NCBI RefSeq assembly: GCF_029537235.1
Contig: NZ_CP120638.1
Location: 3,722,501 to 3,786,500 of the forward strand
Source of the DNA: Rhizobium sp. 32-5/1
GTDB lineage: Bacteria > Pseudomonadota > Alphaproteobacteria > Rhizobiales > Rhizobiaceae
Length of the DNA: 64,000 bases
Reading direction: 5' to 3'
The position numbers were made by a program, and so were the translations under genes. The notes under the pieces were generated by a model that was not told where the DNA came from, made no database searches, and saw only the letters and a program-made list of their open reading frames with translations. This document shows positions 47,962-57,272 of the stretch, in pieces (the first letter of the stretch is position 1; every line of letters starts with the position of its first letter).

Positions 47962-48365
47962 TTGACGGATGCCCAAACGATCGCCAGCCGTTTCATGCAG
48001 GCTCTAAACGAGCGCGACTTCGATACAATCGGCCAGTTTCTCGACGAGGACGTGGCGCTCGATTCGATGACCGGCCAGCGCACGATTGGTGCCGGCCCTC
48101 TGCGCACCGCAGTGATGAGCTATCTCAGGCATTTCGATGAAACCTTCGGCGATATCGTCCTGATGCACGATGCCTTCGGCCAGCGGGTGGCGGTGGATGT
48201 GACCGCCCGCGGCACCTATCGCGAAAGCATGGCCGGTTTCCCCAAGCCAGCAACCAGACCTATTCTATCCCCAGCGTCTTCGTCTTCGAATTCGAGGATG
48301 GTTCCGTGACACGGCTCAGTCACTATCGAAACTACCGGGTTTTCGAGCAGATGCTTTCCCGCTAG
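47962..48365 (+). CDS. SnoaL-like nuclear-transport-factor-2 family protein (suspected one-base deletion)
   Basis: TTG 47962-47964 with a strong GGGGAGG seven bases upstream opens LTDAQTIASRFMQALNERDF, then FLDEDVALDSMTGQRTIGAG and DAFGQRVAVDVTARGTYRES. The frame breaks at 48237-48243 (TTTCCCC); adding one base gives ASNQTYSIPSVFVFEFEDGS and RLSHYRNYRVFEQMLSR, ending at 48365. The restored protein has ~134 residues, the usual SnoaL-like size. The fold is a cone-shaped alpha+beta barrel used by cyclases, isomerases and ligand-binding proteins, so the function cannot be assigned. Confidence 0.8.
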
Positions 48366-48529
48366 CGTAAAACAAACATACCGTCGTGCTGAACGGCCGA
48401 TGAACGGATAATTCCGTTTCCGTTCAGCCGCGCTGTTCTAGTGTCAGATCAGTCGCTCGGGAAGGACCCGCAAGCTGATTGCCGGACGAGAACCCCGGCT
48501 GTTGAGCCAACTGATTTTGGAGAGAGACC

Positions 48530-48919
48530 ATGAGACAGAATTTTGTGAAATTGGCGGCGATTGCCTTCATCGGGCTTTCCTGCATCGGCGCGACGGCTGC
48601 CCCTGCATCGGCAGAAACGCTGACCTTCGGCTTGAACTCCAGCGGTAACGTCGATGTCGAGATTGGCGACAATGAGCGTCGTGGCGACGAGCGTGATTGG
48701 GCTCGGGACCGCCGCCACCGTCCGGACCGGGATCGGAGCGAACGCCGTGGTCGCTGCGATCCGCGGCTTGCCCAGGAGAAAGCGCGTGATTTCGGCCTGC
48801 GCCGGGCTCAGGTCGTCGATGTCAGTCCGCGTCGCGTCGTCGTTGAAGGCCGCCGCCGCGGTGAGTATCGCACGGTGGTATTCGCCAACGTTCGCGGTTG
48901 CCCCATCATCGGTCGATAA
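48530..48919 (+). CDS. Secreted arginine-rich hypothetical protein
   Basis: A 129-residue protein with a signal peptide (LAAIAFIGLSCIGATAAPAS, cleavage at ASA/E), a short beta-like segment TLTFGLNSSGNVDVEIGDNE, a low-complexity Arg/Asp-rich stretch (residues ~50-75), and a C-terminal domain with AQEKARDFGLRRAQVVDVSP and VFANVRGCPIIGR, resembling rhizobial periplasmic proteins of unknown function. GGAGAGAG precedes the ATG, and a good terminator follows at 48985. Confidence 0.78.
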   Translation: MRQNFVKLAAIAFIGLSCIGATAAPASAETLTFGLNSSGNVDVEIGDNERRGDERDWARDRRHRPDRDRSERRGRCDPRLAQEKARDFGLRRAQVVDVSPRRVVVEGRRRGEYRTVVFANVRGCPIIGR

Positions 48920-48984
48920 GCCGATCGCCCGCTAGATCCCGCAATCCTTTCCGCCTTGTCTCCCCCGGCCGGCGGAAAGTCCCG

Positions 48985-49018
48985 AGCCCCTCGCAGTCTG
49001 AAGCTGCGGGGGCTTTTT
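48985..49018 (+). terminator. Terminator of the secreted arginine-rich protein gene
   Basis: AGCCCC-T-CGCAG (48985-48996) pairs with CTGCG-GGGGCT (49004-49014), ending in TTTTT. Confidence 0.82.
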
Positions 49019-49035
49019 GCGCTTCCAAAATGCGA

Positions 49036-49067
49036 AAGGCCGCCCCGCAGGATTGCGGGACGGCCTT
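49036..49067 (-). terminator. Terminator of the SIMPL-domain gene
   Basis: AAGGCCG.CCCGC (49036-49048) pairs with GCGGG.CGGCCTT (49055-49067) with one mismatch and a 6-nt loop; the minus strand continues TTTCGCATTTT. Confidence 0.7.
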
Positions 49068-49097
49068 GCAAGCCAATCTCCGGGTTCAGCTGCCGCG

Positions 49098-49841
49098 TTA
49101 CGGCTTGATCGCGAAGGTGACGTTCACCGAGACGGTGTAGCTGTTTTCACCGGTTGCGATCGGCACAGCTTCCGCGCCGGCGTCCTTCGCCATGCTGCGC
49201 ATCATCGGCAATGGTTCCGGACGGCCGGAGTTTTCGGAAATTTCGACGATGCGACCGATCGCAACGCCGGCAGCTTCCGCCAGCACTTTCGCCTTGGCGA
49301 CGGCATCGACGACGGCTGCCTTGCGGGCTTCGGTGATGACCGGCTCCGGTTTGTCGTTGGTAAACTGGATGCTGCCGCCCTGGTTGACGCCGAGCGTGAC
49401 GGAGCTGTCGATGATCTCGCCGAGCTTGGCCAGATCGCGCACCCGGATCGTCAGCGTATTGGCGACCTGATAGCCGGTCAGTTCCGGCTGCCGGGTGCCG
49501 CCATCGCTGTTGTCGGGATAGACATATTGAGGGTTGATGGCAAAGCCCGAGGTCTGCAGATCGCGCTCGGCAATGCCGGCGGTCTTGAGCGCAGCCAGCA
49601 CGTCGGCCATCGCCCTGTTGTTGGCATCGAGCGCCTCGCGCGCCGTCTTGGCGTCCTTGACGACGCTGAACGAGAGGATCGCCATATCCGGCGCTGTAGC
49701 AGAATGTCCCTCGCCGGAAACGACGATCACCGCCTCGCGCGGACCGGTTTCGGCTGCAAGCGACGGCGTTGCCGCCAGACCCGCCAGCGTAGCGGCGAAA
49801 ACAGCGCTTGTGAAACGACGAGGAAAACGTGTGGTGATCAT
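49098..49841 (-). CDS. SIMPL (DUF541) domain-containing periplasmic protein
   Basis: A 247-residue protein with a signal peptide (FTSAVFAATLAGLAATPSLA, cleavage before AETGP) and a complete SIMPL/DUF541 domain: EAVIVVSGEGHSATAPDMAI, LSFSVVKDAKTAREALDANN, RDLQTSGFAINPQYVYPDNS, YQVANTLTIRVRDLAKLGEI and AVPIATGENSYTVSVNVTFA. Bacterial SIMPL proteins (YggE, BP26) are periplasmic or outer-membrane associated; YggE lowers oxidative stress. Brucella BP26 is an immunodominant relative. GGAGAGAAC lies ahead of ATG 49841. The gene is monocistronic. Confidence 0.92.
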   Translation of the reverse strand: MITTRFPRRFTSAVFAATLAGLAATPSLAAETGPREAVIVVSGEGHSATAPDMAILSFSVVKDAKTAREALDANNRAMADVLAALKTAGIAERDLQTSGFAINPQYVYPDNSDGGTRQPELTGYQVANTLTIRVRDLAKLGEIIDSSVTLGVNQGGSIQFTNDKPEPVITEARKAAVVDAVAKAKVLAEAAGVAIGRIVEISENSGRPEPLPMMRSMAKDAGAEAVPIATGENSYTVSVNVTFAIKP

Positions 49842-49995
49842 GATGGGTTCTCTCCGGTTGCTTTTGTCCCTGCCGTCTTCTTGGCTTTTGATTGTGTAGG
49901 GATTGCGGCAATGTCTTGTGGGAAAAACCGTTTTCGTTTAGACGAAAGCTCCGCGGTCGACCATTGGACCGCGATCTGCCGGGCAAGCCCGGCGC

Positions 49996-50071
49996 GGGCC
50001 TGTAGCTCAATGGTTAGAGCCGGCGGCTCATAACCGCTTGGTTGGGGGTTCGAGTCCCTCCGGGCCCACCA
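49996..50071 (+). tRNA. tRNA with anticodon CAU, probably tRNA-Ile2 (lysidine type)
   Basis: A full cloverleaf of 76 nt with encoded CCA: acceptor GGGCCTG (49996-50002) with CGGGCCC (50061-50067), D arm TAGCTCAATGGTTAGAGC, anticodon stem GGCGG/CCGCT with loop CTCATAA, T arm GGGGGTTCGAGTCCCTC. The D loop and the GCTTGGT after the anticodon stem resemble E. coli ileX more than elongator Met tRNA. Ile2 versus Met cannot be settled by eye. Confidence 0.9.
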
Positions 50072-50327
50072 AATTTCCTTTCGTTCAAGGCTGGTAGTCG
50101 ATGAGCCGTCAGTCGGTTTTAGGGTACAACGAAGTGTGCAGCTGTAAAGTTTGATATGATTTCGGCTGGGCAAAAGCCACGATTGTCCTGAAATGGCACG
50201 CCTCACCCGTTGCTGTGGATCGAAACGGGACGGGCGCATCTGGTGATTAACCTCCGCCGGCGTTCGGCTTTGCAAAATCGGGGAGATCATCTCAATCTGG
50301 GGCATATCCAGTTTTACAGGAGGTTTC

Positions 50328-50545
50328 ATGTCCCAGATCGCTACATCCCGTTTCGATGACGTCGATGCTCTGGCCGGTGCGCTCTTCTCCTGGTGCGCCG
50401 AACGCAGCATTCGCCTTCGCAGCCAGGAGGGCGTCAGCGCCGCCGGCGCGGTCATCGACCTTTTCTCTCCGGCCACCAGACGCAGGATGATCTCCTGGCC
50501 GCGTTGAACAGGCGTGATGGTGGCGATATCGCTTTTGCATCCTGA
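50328..50545 (+). CDS. Small hypothetical protein (suspected one-base deletion)
   Basis: ATG 50328 has a strong ACAGGAGG four bases upstream and opens MSQIATSRFDDVDALAGALF then SWCAERSIRLRSQEGVSAAG. As written the frame ends early at 50508 with an Arg-rich tail; adding one base near 50469-50472 gives GHQTQDDLLAALNRRDGGDI and a stop at 50543-50545, ~72 residues. The restored reading has the codon use of its neighbours and helix-like composition. The 218-nt length (3n+2) fits the window-wide deletion pattern. There is no domain I recognise. It is convergent with the dehydrogenase gene at 50570. Confidence 0.5.
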
Positions 50546-50569
50546 GCGGGGCCCCCGCGTTCCCTGCCG

Positions 50570-51475
50570 TCAGAGTTCGGCGGGGAAGCCGGGCGCGCGC
50601 AGGTCGGTTCCGACCGCGTCTTCCAAGAGCTTGACGACCTGGGATGACCAGGCACCGCCGCCATAGGTGGAGCGGGCGCGGATAAAGGTCTGCAGCGCAT
50701 GCGAGGCGAGATCGAGCGGCACGCCGAATTCCTTGCCGAAGCCAAGGGCAAAGCCGAGGTCCTTCACCGCAAGGTCCATGGTGAAGTTGATATTGTAGCT
50801 GCCGTTGAGGATCACCTGGCCCTCCGTCTCGTGGACGAAGCTGTTGCCGGAACTGGCCTTGATGATGTTGAAGGCATCGGTGAGGTCGATGCCACCCTGC
50901 TTGGCCAGCATCAGCGCTTCCCCTGTCGCGATGAGGTGGATGAAGGCCAGCATGTTGGTGATCACCTTGATCACCGCCGCCTTGCCGAGCGGCCCTGCAT
51001 GGAAGATCTCGCCGCCCATCGCCTGAAGCGCCGGCAGGTGCAAGTCGAACAGGTCGCGGTCGCCACCGGCGATTACGGTGATTTCTCCCGATGCCGCCTT
51101 GTGCACCCCGCCGGTCACCGGTGCTTCCATCATGCGGACGCCTTTCTGGGTGGCGATTGCCGCAAGACGCTCGATGTCGGCCTGGTCGAGCGTGCTCATC
51201 TCGATCCAGGTGCCGCCCGGCTTCAATCCTTCAAGGATGCCGTCTGGCCCGGCCAGCACTTTTTCTGAAATAGACGGCGAGGGCAGGCAGGTGATGACGG
51301 CATCGACGCTTGCGGCGAGCGCAGCCGGTGTATCGGCCCAGCCGGCGCCAGATTCAATGAGCGCTCTGGCCTTGCCGCGATCGACATCGTTGACGGTGAG
51401 GTCGAATCCGGCCTTCAGCAGGCTGCCTGCCAGATTGGCTCCGAGATGTCCCAGTCCGATAAAGCCGTATCGCAT
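50570..51475 (-). CDS. 3-Hydroxyisobutyrate-dehydrogenase-like NAD(P)-dependent oxidoreductase
   Basis: A 301-residue beta-hydroxyacid dehydrogenase: N-terminal Rossmann YGFIGLGHLGANLAGSLL, substrate motif EAPVTGGVHKAASGEITVIA, catalytic-lysine region KAAVIKVITNMLAFIHLIAT and cofactor-dimer helix KDLGFALGFGKEFGVPLDLA. The family reduces or oxidises 3-hydroxy acids, including tartronate semialdehyde and L-serine-like compounds. A GGGAGAA ribosome site precedes ATG 51475. It is the last gene of the catabolic operon and 65 bp after the GMC gene, so it may handle a three-carbon semialdehyde from the pathway (inference). Confidence 0.9.
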   Translation of the reverse strand: MRYGFIGLGHLGANLAGSLLKAGFDLTVNDVDRGKARALIESGAGWADTPAALAASVDAVITCLPSPSISEKVLAGPDGILEGLKPGGTWIEMSTLDQADIERLAAIATQKGVRMMEAPVTGGVHKAASGEITVIAGGDRDLFDLHLPALQAMGGEIFHAGPLGKAAVIKVITNMLAFIHLIATGEALMLAKQGGIDLTDAFNIIKASSGNSFVHETEGQVILNGSYNINFTMDLAVKDLGFALGFGKEFGVPLDLASHALQTFIRARSTYGGGAWSSQVVKLLEDAVGTDLRAPGFPAEL

Positions 51476-51540
51476 GCCGTTCTCCCGTTTTTGCCTGCCA
51501 GTGTGAATTGGACGGCAGGCACTTGTTTTCGTGAATACGT

Positions 51541-53150
51541 TCAGCCGGCATCCTCAAGGATCATGGCCGCACCTTTTTCGGCCACCATCATCGTCGGGGC
51601 GTTGATGTTGCCGGCGGTGACATTGGGGAAGATCGAGGCATCGACTATGCGCAGGCCCTCCAGCCCATGAACCCGCAGACGAGTATCGACCACAGACGTT
51701 GCTGCATCCGGGCCCATCATCGCGGTGCCGCAGAGATGGTAGATCGAACCGCTGTTTTCGCGGAAATAGTCGATCAGGGCCGCGTCACTGTCGATCGCGG
51801 GCGAGGGGAGATTTCGGCCTGCGTGACGGCTGCGAGCGCCGGCGCACCGGCGATGCGCCGCACCAGCCGGCTGCCCTGGATGACCTCGTCCAGATCGCGT
51901 TCGGTCGAAAGATAGTTCGGCCGGATCAAGGGGGCATCGGTCGGGTCGTTCGAGGCGATGGCGACATGGCCGCGGCTCGTCGGGCGGCAGGAATTGAAGG
52001 CAATGAGAAATCCCGGATAGGGCTCCGGCAAAAGCCCGGCCTTCGGGTTGTTGGGAATGCGATAGGAGAGGGGTTGAAATAGAGCTGGATGTTCGGTCGC
52101 TCTTCCTCTGGCCGACCGCGAAAGAAGCCGCCTGCTTGGTTGACGCTCATGGCGAACGGGCCCTTGCGGGTCAGGAGATATTGCAGGCCGAGCGCACCTT
52201 GCCCGAAGAGGCTCGCAAATGTGCCGTTCAGCGTCGGCCGGTTGGCGCGGTAATAGAAACTGGCGCAGAGGTGATCCTGCAGGTTTGCTCCGACGGCCGG
52301 CAGATGATGGTGGGTTTGAATGCCCAATGCCGACAGGGCCGCCCCGTCGCCAAGGCCGGAAAGCTGCAGGAGCTTTGGCGTGCCGACGGCACCCGTTGCG
52401 ACGATGACCTCGCGGCGGGCGGAAAAGGTCTTGAGCGCACCGTTCTGGCGGGCTTCGACGCCGGTGACGCGACCGTCTTGCGCAAAGATCAGCCGCTCGG
52501 CATGGACGTTGCGCTCGATCAAGAGATTGGGCCGTTTGAGCGCAGGGCGCAGATATTCGGCGCTGGAATGGGAGCGCTGGCCCCTGCGGGTGTTGATGTC
52601 GTAGACGCCGGCGCCTTCGATCGCGGCGCCGTTGAAATCCGGATTGAGCGGCAGCTGCAGTTCGCGGCAGGCATCGAGAAAGGCATCTGTCACCGGATGC
52701 GTCATGCCGCGCATCGGCGTTACGTGGATCGGCCCGTCGCCGCCATGCCAGTCGGAAGCGCCTTTCGCGTGGGTTTCGAGCTTGCGGAAAAAGGCAGAAC
52801 GTCGTCGGCGCCCCAGTCGGGGTTGCCGGCTTTTTCCAGTCGTCGAAATCGTCGCGGGCGCCGCGGACGAAGACCATGGCGTTGATCGAGCCGGAGCCGC
52901 CCTGCACCTTGCCGCGCGGCACATAGATCCGACGGTTGAGCAATTCCTTTTCCGGCTCGGTCGAATACATCCAGTTGACCGCGGGATTGTAATAGCTCTT
53001 GGCATAACCGACCGGGATCTTGAACCAGAAGCCGTCATCGCTGCCGCCCGCCTCGAGCAAAAGCACGCTGTAGCGGCCGCTTTCGCTGAGGCGGCTGGCC
53101 AGAATGCAGCCGGCCGAGCCCGCGCCGATGATGACGAAATCGTGGATCAT
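51541..53150 (-). CDS. GMC-family FAD oxidoreductase, choline-dehydrogenase-like (four suspected one-base deletions)
   Basis: Starts MIHDFVIIGAGSAGCILASR (FAD motif) with GGEARGKVQGGSG-type GMC signature visible as VPRGKVQGGSGSINAMVFVR. The coding frame changes four times, at 52831-52835, 52788-52792, 52070-52073 and 51805-51808 (all homopolymers); adding one base at each gives a continuous 537-residue protein, the normal length. The C-terminal catalytic pair is in GSIYHLCGTAMMGPDAA (His) and AGNINAPTMMVAEKGA (Asn). GMC enzymes oxidise alcohols (choline, aldoses, polyols, PEG). In its operon it may perform the first oxidation of a sugar or polyol. Ribosome site AGGAA. Confidence 0.88.
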
Positions 53151-53169
53151 GTTCGGTTCCTGTCAGCCA

Positions 53170-54387
53170 TCAGCCTCTGGCCGGCGCGAGCGCTTTGACG
53201 TCGGCGTGTTCGGAGGCCATCTGCAGGTGCAGGCGATCGCCGGTATAGGGCGAATTGGCCGCGATCACGTCCATGTCGAGTTCAATGCCGAGACCGGGCT
53301 CGCGGGACGGGATGAGGTAGCCGTCATCGAATTGCAGTTTGTTTTTCAGCACCTGCCCGTGAAAGCCGCCGAAATCCATGATCGCTTCATGGATCAGGAA
53401 GTTGGGCGAGGCGGCGGACAGTTGGATGCTGGCGGCAGCACCCACCGGGCCGTTGTAGAGATGCGGCGCGATCTGGGCATAGAAGGCTTCCGCCATGCCG
53501 GCGATCTTCTTGGCTTCCAGAATGCCGCCGACGCGGGCGACGTTCATCTGCAGGATCGATGCCGCACCCGTTTCCAGCACGCGCTGGAACTCGTATTTGG
53601 TCGTCAAACGCTCGCCTGTGGAAACAGGAATGGATGTGGCGCGGGCCACCTGCGCCATCGCCGCTTCCTGTCCTGGAGGGACCGGTTCTTCGAACCAGAG
53701 CGGATCATATTTTTCGAGGCGTTTGGCAAGGCGGATTGCGGATGCCGGCACCATCTGGCCATGGGTGCCGAACAGGATATCGGCGCTGTCGCCGACGGCT
53801 TCGCGGATCTTTTTGCAGAAGGTTTCGCAGCGGGCCATGACACCGAGCGAGAGGTGATGGCCGGAATAATTGGTGTAGGGGCCGGCGGGATCGAATTTGA
53901 GCGCGGTAAAGCCCATCTCAACCATGCGGATGGCTTCTTCGGCGGCGAGGTCCGGATCGGCGTAGTCATAGTCGCCGGCGGCATTCTTCGGGTAGAGATA
54001 GGTATAGGCGCGCAGCTTGTCGTGAACGGGGCCGCCGATCAGGTCGGCCACCGGCCTGCCGGCCGCCTTGCCGATAATGTCCCAACAGGCGATTTCGAGG
54101 CCGGAGACGATGCCGATCATCGTCGGGTCGGGGCGTTGCGTGAAGCCGCTCGAATAGGCGGCCCGCCAGAAGCGTTCGACCTGGTGCGGGTCATGGTCGA
54201 GCAGGTAGCGCTGGAACACGTCATCGATCAGCGGCGTGAGCGCCGTCGGGTGGAAGGACGTCGCGTAGATTTCGCCGGCGCCCTTGATGCCGCAGGCCGT
54301 TTCGAGCTCCACGAAGATCCAGTACATGCCGCCGACATGCGGTGGCGGAACGGCAACGACATAGGTCTTGAGCGATACGATCTTCAT
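53170..54387 (-). CDS. Enolase-superfamily (mandelate racemase/muconate lactonising) dehydratase-like protein
   Basis: A 405-residue protein. The N-terminal capping domain ends ~residue 120; barrel motifs are TALKFDPAGPYT (KxD-type lysine region), GTHGQMVPASAIRLAKRLEK (first metal-ligand position reads Thr-His instead of the usual acidic residue), LWFEEPVPPGQEAAMAQVAR (Glu ligand), PVSTGERLTTKYEF (Glu ligand), LQMNVARVGGILEAKKIAGM (Asn where Asp of the His-Asp dyad is usual), IAPHLYNGPVG (His) and PNFLIHEA (Glu). Acid-sugar dehydratases of this superfamily convert aldonates to 2-keto-3-deoxy acids. GGAGACC precedes ATG 54387. It is 24 bp after aldA-like and 19 bp before GMC, one operon. Confidence 0.86.
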   Translation of the reverse strand: MKIVSLKTYVVAVPPPHVGGMYWIFVELETACGIKGAGEIYATSFHPTALTPLIDDVFQRYLLDHDPHQVERFWRAAYSSGFTQRPDPTMIGIVSGLEIACWDIIGKAAGRPVADLIGGPVHDKLRAYTYLYPKNAAGDYDYADPDLAAEEAIRMVEMGFTALKFDPAGPYTNYSGHHLSLGVMARCETFCKKIREAVGDSADILFGTHGQMVPASAIRLAKRLEKYDPLWFEEPVPPGQEAAMAQVARATSIPVSTGERLTTKYEFQRVLETGAASILQMNVARVGGILEAKKIAGMAEAFYAQIAPHLYNGPVGAAASIQLSAASPNFLIHEAIMDFGGFHGQVLKNKLQFDDGYLIPSREPGLGIELDMDVIAANSPYTGDRLHLQMASEHADVKALAPARG

Positions 54388-54411
54388 GGTGGTCTCCGAT
54401 GGTTCTGGAGG

Positions 54412-55835
54412 TCAATGTTTGAAAATGACGAGGCGCGTTTGCGTAAATTCCAGCATGCCGTGTTTGCCGTCGTCGCCGCCGAGGCCGGATTTTTCCAGCC
54501 GGCATGGTAACCCTGATAGGGGTCGGCCGGGAAACGGTTGATGTAGAGTTCGCCGGCCTCGATCTCGCTCGCCGCCCTCATGGCCTTGCGGTAATTTTCG
54601 GTGAACAGCACGGAGGCGAGGCCGAACTGGTGGTCGCTGGCGAGCGCAAGCGCCTCGTCAAACGTGTCGTAGGGGATGACGGCCAGCACCGGTCCGAACA
54701 CCTCTTCGCGGACGATTTCCATATCGTGGCGGCAGGCGGATAAAAGCGTCGGCGGGTAGAAATAGCCGTCACCATCGGGGATGGTTCCGCCGGCTTGGAC
54801 GATGGCGCCTTCCGCCACGGCGCGTTCGACCATGGCATGGATGCGCTCGCGTGCGGCAAGGTTTGCGAGCGGGCCCATGCTGTCGGGGTTTGCCGAGCGA
54901 TCGGCGAAGCTGCGCGCGGAAAATCCCGCGCGCAGCTTTTCCAAGACGGCGTCATGCGTGGAGCGATGGACATAGAGCCGTTCGACCGAGGTGCAGACCT
55001 GTCCGCAATGGGCGGTCTTGGCATTGAGCACCATGCGGGCAACGACATCAAGATCGGCATCCGGCTCGACGATGACAGGCGTCTTGCCGCCGAGTTCGAG
55101 TGAAGGCTTGGCGATGTTGGTCTTGCAATAGTCGAGCACGATCTGGCCGGCGGCGACGCTGCCGGTCAGCGTGATCATGCCGACGGCGGGTGCCGTGCAC
55201 ATGACGCGCGCGGTGTCGTGCGTCATGGTCATGATACTGATGAGGCCTTCCGGCAGGCCGGCCTCCAATACCGCTTCGGCGAAAGCAAAGGCGGAGGTCG
55301 GCGTCGTGTTGCTCGGGCGCACGACAACGGCATTGCCTGTTATCAGGGCCGGTGCGATCTTCCGCACCAGCGTGTAGATCGGGAAATTGAAGGGGATGAG
55401 GCAGGCGACGACGCCGATCGGCTCGCGTTTGAGCATCAGCGTCTCGTCCGGCGTATCGCTCTCGATCACTTCGCCTTCGATGCGACGCGCCCATTCGGCG
55501 TGATAGCGCATCAGCTCGACGCCGTAGATGGCTTCCGACGTCGCGTCCGACAGGCTTTTGCCGGATTCGCGGGCAAGCGCCGCGCCGATCTCGCCAGCAC
55601 GGCGTTCGATAGCATCAGCCAGCCTGCGTAGGGCATTGCCGCGCTCGATTGCCGGCAGCTTTCGCCACGATTTCTGCGCCTTGGTCGCAAGATCGACGGC
55701 CATCAGGACATCGGCGTCGTCTGCTGCCGGAACTGCTGCAAAAACCTTGCCGGTGGCCGGATTGTACACATCGATCGTGGAAAGAGCCGGCTTCTCGGTA
55801 AAGCGGCCGCCGATGAAGTTGCGATAGTCGGTCAT
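54412..55835 (-). CDS. Aldehyde dehydrogenase, AldA-like (suspected one-base deletion)
   Basis: Starts MTDYRNFIGGRFTEKPALST. ALDH landmarks: IPFNFPIYTLVRKIAPALIT, the NAD-binding TGSVAAGQIVLDYC, LELGGKTPVIVEPDADLDVV (Glu base) and the nucleophile in AHCGQVCTSVERLYVH. The frame breaks at 54490-54494 (T run); one added base gives GWKKSGLGGDDGKHGMLEFT and the family end TQTRLVIFKH, stopping at 54412. Restored length is 474 residues. The best match in memory is lactaldehyde/glycolaldehyde dehydrogenase (AldA), but the substrate is uncertain. AGGAGG lies nine bases before the ATG; it is the first enzyme gene of the operon. Confidence 0.88.
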
Positions 55836-55949
55836 GTGCAGTCGCCTCCTCAACCGATGAAGTTCGCCCTTGCTCGGTCGGCGGTCTTCACCTGATGGCG
55901 ATTAGGGACGCGATGGGTCGTGCTTCGCAAGCGACTTATTGTCGGGCCA

Positions 55950-55968
55950 AGCATTCCAAAAGGGAATG
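55950..55968 (-). promoter_or_regulatory. Short hairpin between the LysR and aldehyde-dehydrogenase genes
   Basis: CATTCC-AAAAG-GGAATG-like dyad right after the LysR stop. It could be a weak terminator or a LysR-type binding dyad upstream of the aldehyde dehydrogenase gene; the sequence does not decide. Confidence 0.4.
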
Positions 55969-55970
55969 TT

Positions 55971-56900
55971 TCACTGGGCGGCGTCAGTGATCGCCTGTTG
56001 CCCGGTCGCGTCCGCGACTTCGGCGAGGAGCCAGCGGCGGAAGGCTTGCACATTGGCGCTTTCCGGCTGGTCGGCGCGGGTCACCAGCCAGTAGGATTCA
56101 TGGCCCTCGACCTCGACGTCGAGCACCTGCACGAGTTGTCCGCTCTCCAATTGGCGACCAACCATGAAACGATCGACGACGGCAACGCCCAGACCATCGC
56201 AGGCAGCCTCTATGGCCAGATCGAGCAGGTCGAACTCCAGGCCGCCGCGCGTATCCGTTTCGCTTAAGTTTGCAGCGTCCAGCCAATGTTGCCAAGTGAG
56301 GTAGCGACGATCACCGGAGGACAGCACATGCAAGAAGGTGAATTGCGAGAGATCGACCGGCTCTTCGGGCTGGGTCCTGTCCAGCAATCCGGCGGCGCAG
56401 ACGGCGATATGTCGTTCCGTCATCAGGAGGCGCGATTTCAGCATGGGCCATTCGCCGTTACCGAAGCGAATGGCGCAATCGAGCAGCCCGCGCTCCGATA
56501 GGCTGTCTTCAAGGTCGGTGCTGATGCTGATCTCTATCGCGGGCAGGGCAGCGCGCAGGCTCGCCAATCGCGGCATCAGCCAGCGCTTGGCAAAAGTCGG
56601 CGGGACGTTGATGCGCAACCGGTTTCGGTTTGCCTTCTCCATGATGCCGCGCACGGTGAGCTCGACCGTATGGAAGGCCTGCTGCAGCGTCGCCAGCAAT
56701 TCCGCGCCTGAAGGCGTCAGTTCCAGATGATGGTGGTGGCGGATGAGCAGCGGTTCGCCGAGCTGCTCCTCCAGATTGCGCACCTGGCGGGATACCGCGC
56801 TCTGGGTCAGGTTCAGCCGGTCGGCCGCGCGCGTGAAGCTGCGGGTCTGGCCAACAACCTCGAACACCTTCATCGCCGAAAGTGCCGGCAGTTTGCGCAT
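55971..56900 (-). CDS. LysR-type regulator of the adjacent catabolic operon
   Basis: A 309-residue LysR protein of the GcvA/AmpR-like branch: MRKLPALSAMKVFEVVGQTR, helix-turn-helix FTRAADRLNLTQSAVSRQVR, LEEQLGEPLLIRHHHHLELT and an effector domain ending GQLVQVLDVEVEGHESYWLV. Four histidines in a row at the end of the DNA-binding part are unusual but fall in a variable region. ATG 56898-56900 has GAGGACGGGAC upstream. It is read in the same direction as the catabolic genes, 135 bp before the aldehyde dehydrogenase, so it is probably their regulator and may be autoregulated. The inducer is unknown. Confidence 0.88.
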   Translation of the reverse strand: MRKLPALSAMKVFEVVGQTRSFTRAADRLNLTQSAVSRQVRNLEEQLGEPLLIRHHHHLELTPSGAELLATLQQAFHTVELTVRGIMEKANRNRLRINVPPTFAKRWLMPRLASLRAALPAIEISISTDLEDSLSERGLLDCAIRFGNGEWPMLKSRLLMTERHIAVCAAGLLDRTQPEEPVDLSQFTFLHVLSSGDRRYLTWQHWLDAANLSETDTRGGLEFDLLDLAIEAACDGLGVAVVDRFMVGRQLESGQLVQVLDVEVEGHESYWLVTRADQPESANVQAFRRWLLAEVADATGQQAITDAAQ

Positions 56901-57272
56901 GTCCCGTCCTCTTGGCAGATGATGTGCCCCCATGCACTATCGTCTGCTGGCAAGGCTGCGGGCAAGCCCCTCTCCATCGCTTTTCCACTGCGTGACCTTC
57001 ATCGGAGTAGGGTCGCGCAAGGTGTTCGCGAGTGTGCCGAGGCGACGGGTCATACACGGAAAGCAGCCAAGAAATGGCGGAGTTTCTCGATGGAATCGTC
57101 TAAATTCCTCAAATCAGATTTTTCGAATTGAGAACCATAGCTTGAAGATTGCGAATGCCGCTGCCCCGTTTCGGGGATTCGCACCTTGTTAACCCTCGTA
57201 ATTTACCGGCGGTTATTGCGTCGCGGCTAATGTGTCCCTCAAGAAAAACCTGCTGTCCGCAGCAAGGTTCCC
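56901..57272. other. 372-bp intergenic region
   Basis: There is no gene that I can support between the LysR start and the TadG-like gene. AT-rich stretches at 57100-57130 and GTTAACCCTCGTAATTTACC near 57188 may hold the promoter of the TadG-like gene. Confidence 0.5.

Noticed and set aside
48400..48440. GAACGG ... CCGTTC inverted repeat before the secreted arginine-rich protein
   Set aside because: Short and imperfect; no known regulator consensus matched.
49838..50476. Minus-strand frame with a GYEPPALTIEL peptide over the tRNA
   Set aside because: This is the complement of the tRNA gene, a known false-gene pattern.
49996..50545. tRNA as a possible integration site of a mobile element
   Set aside because: No integrase, no repeated tRNA 3' end downstream, and ordinary metabolic genes follow.
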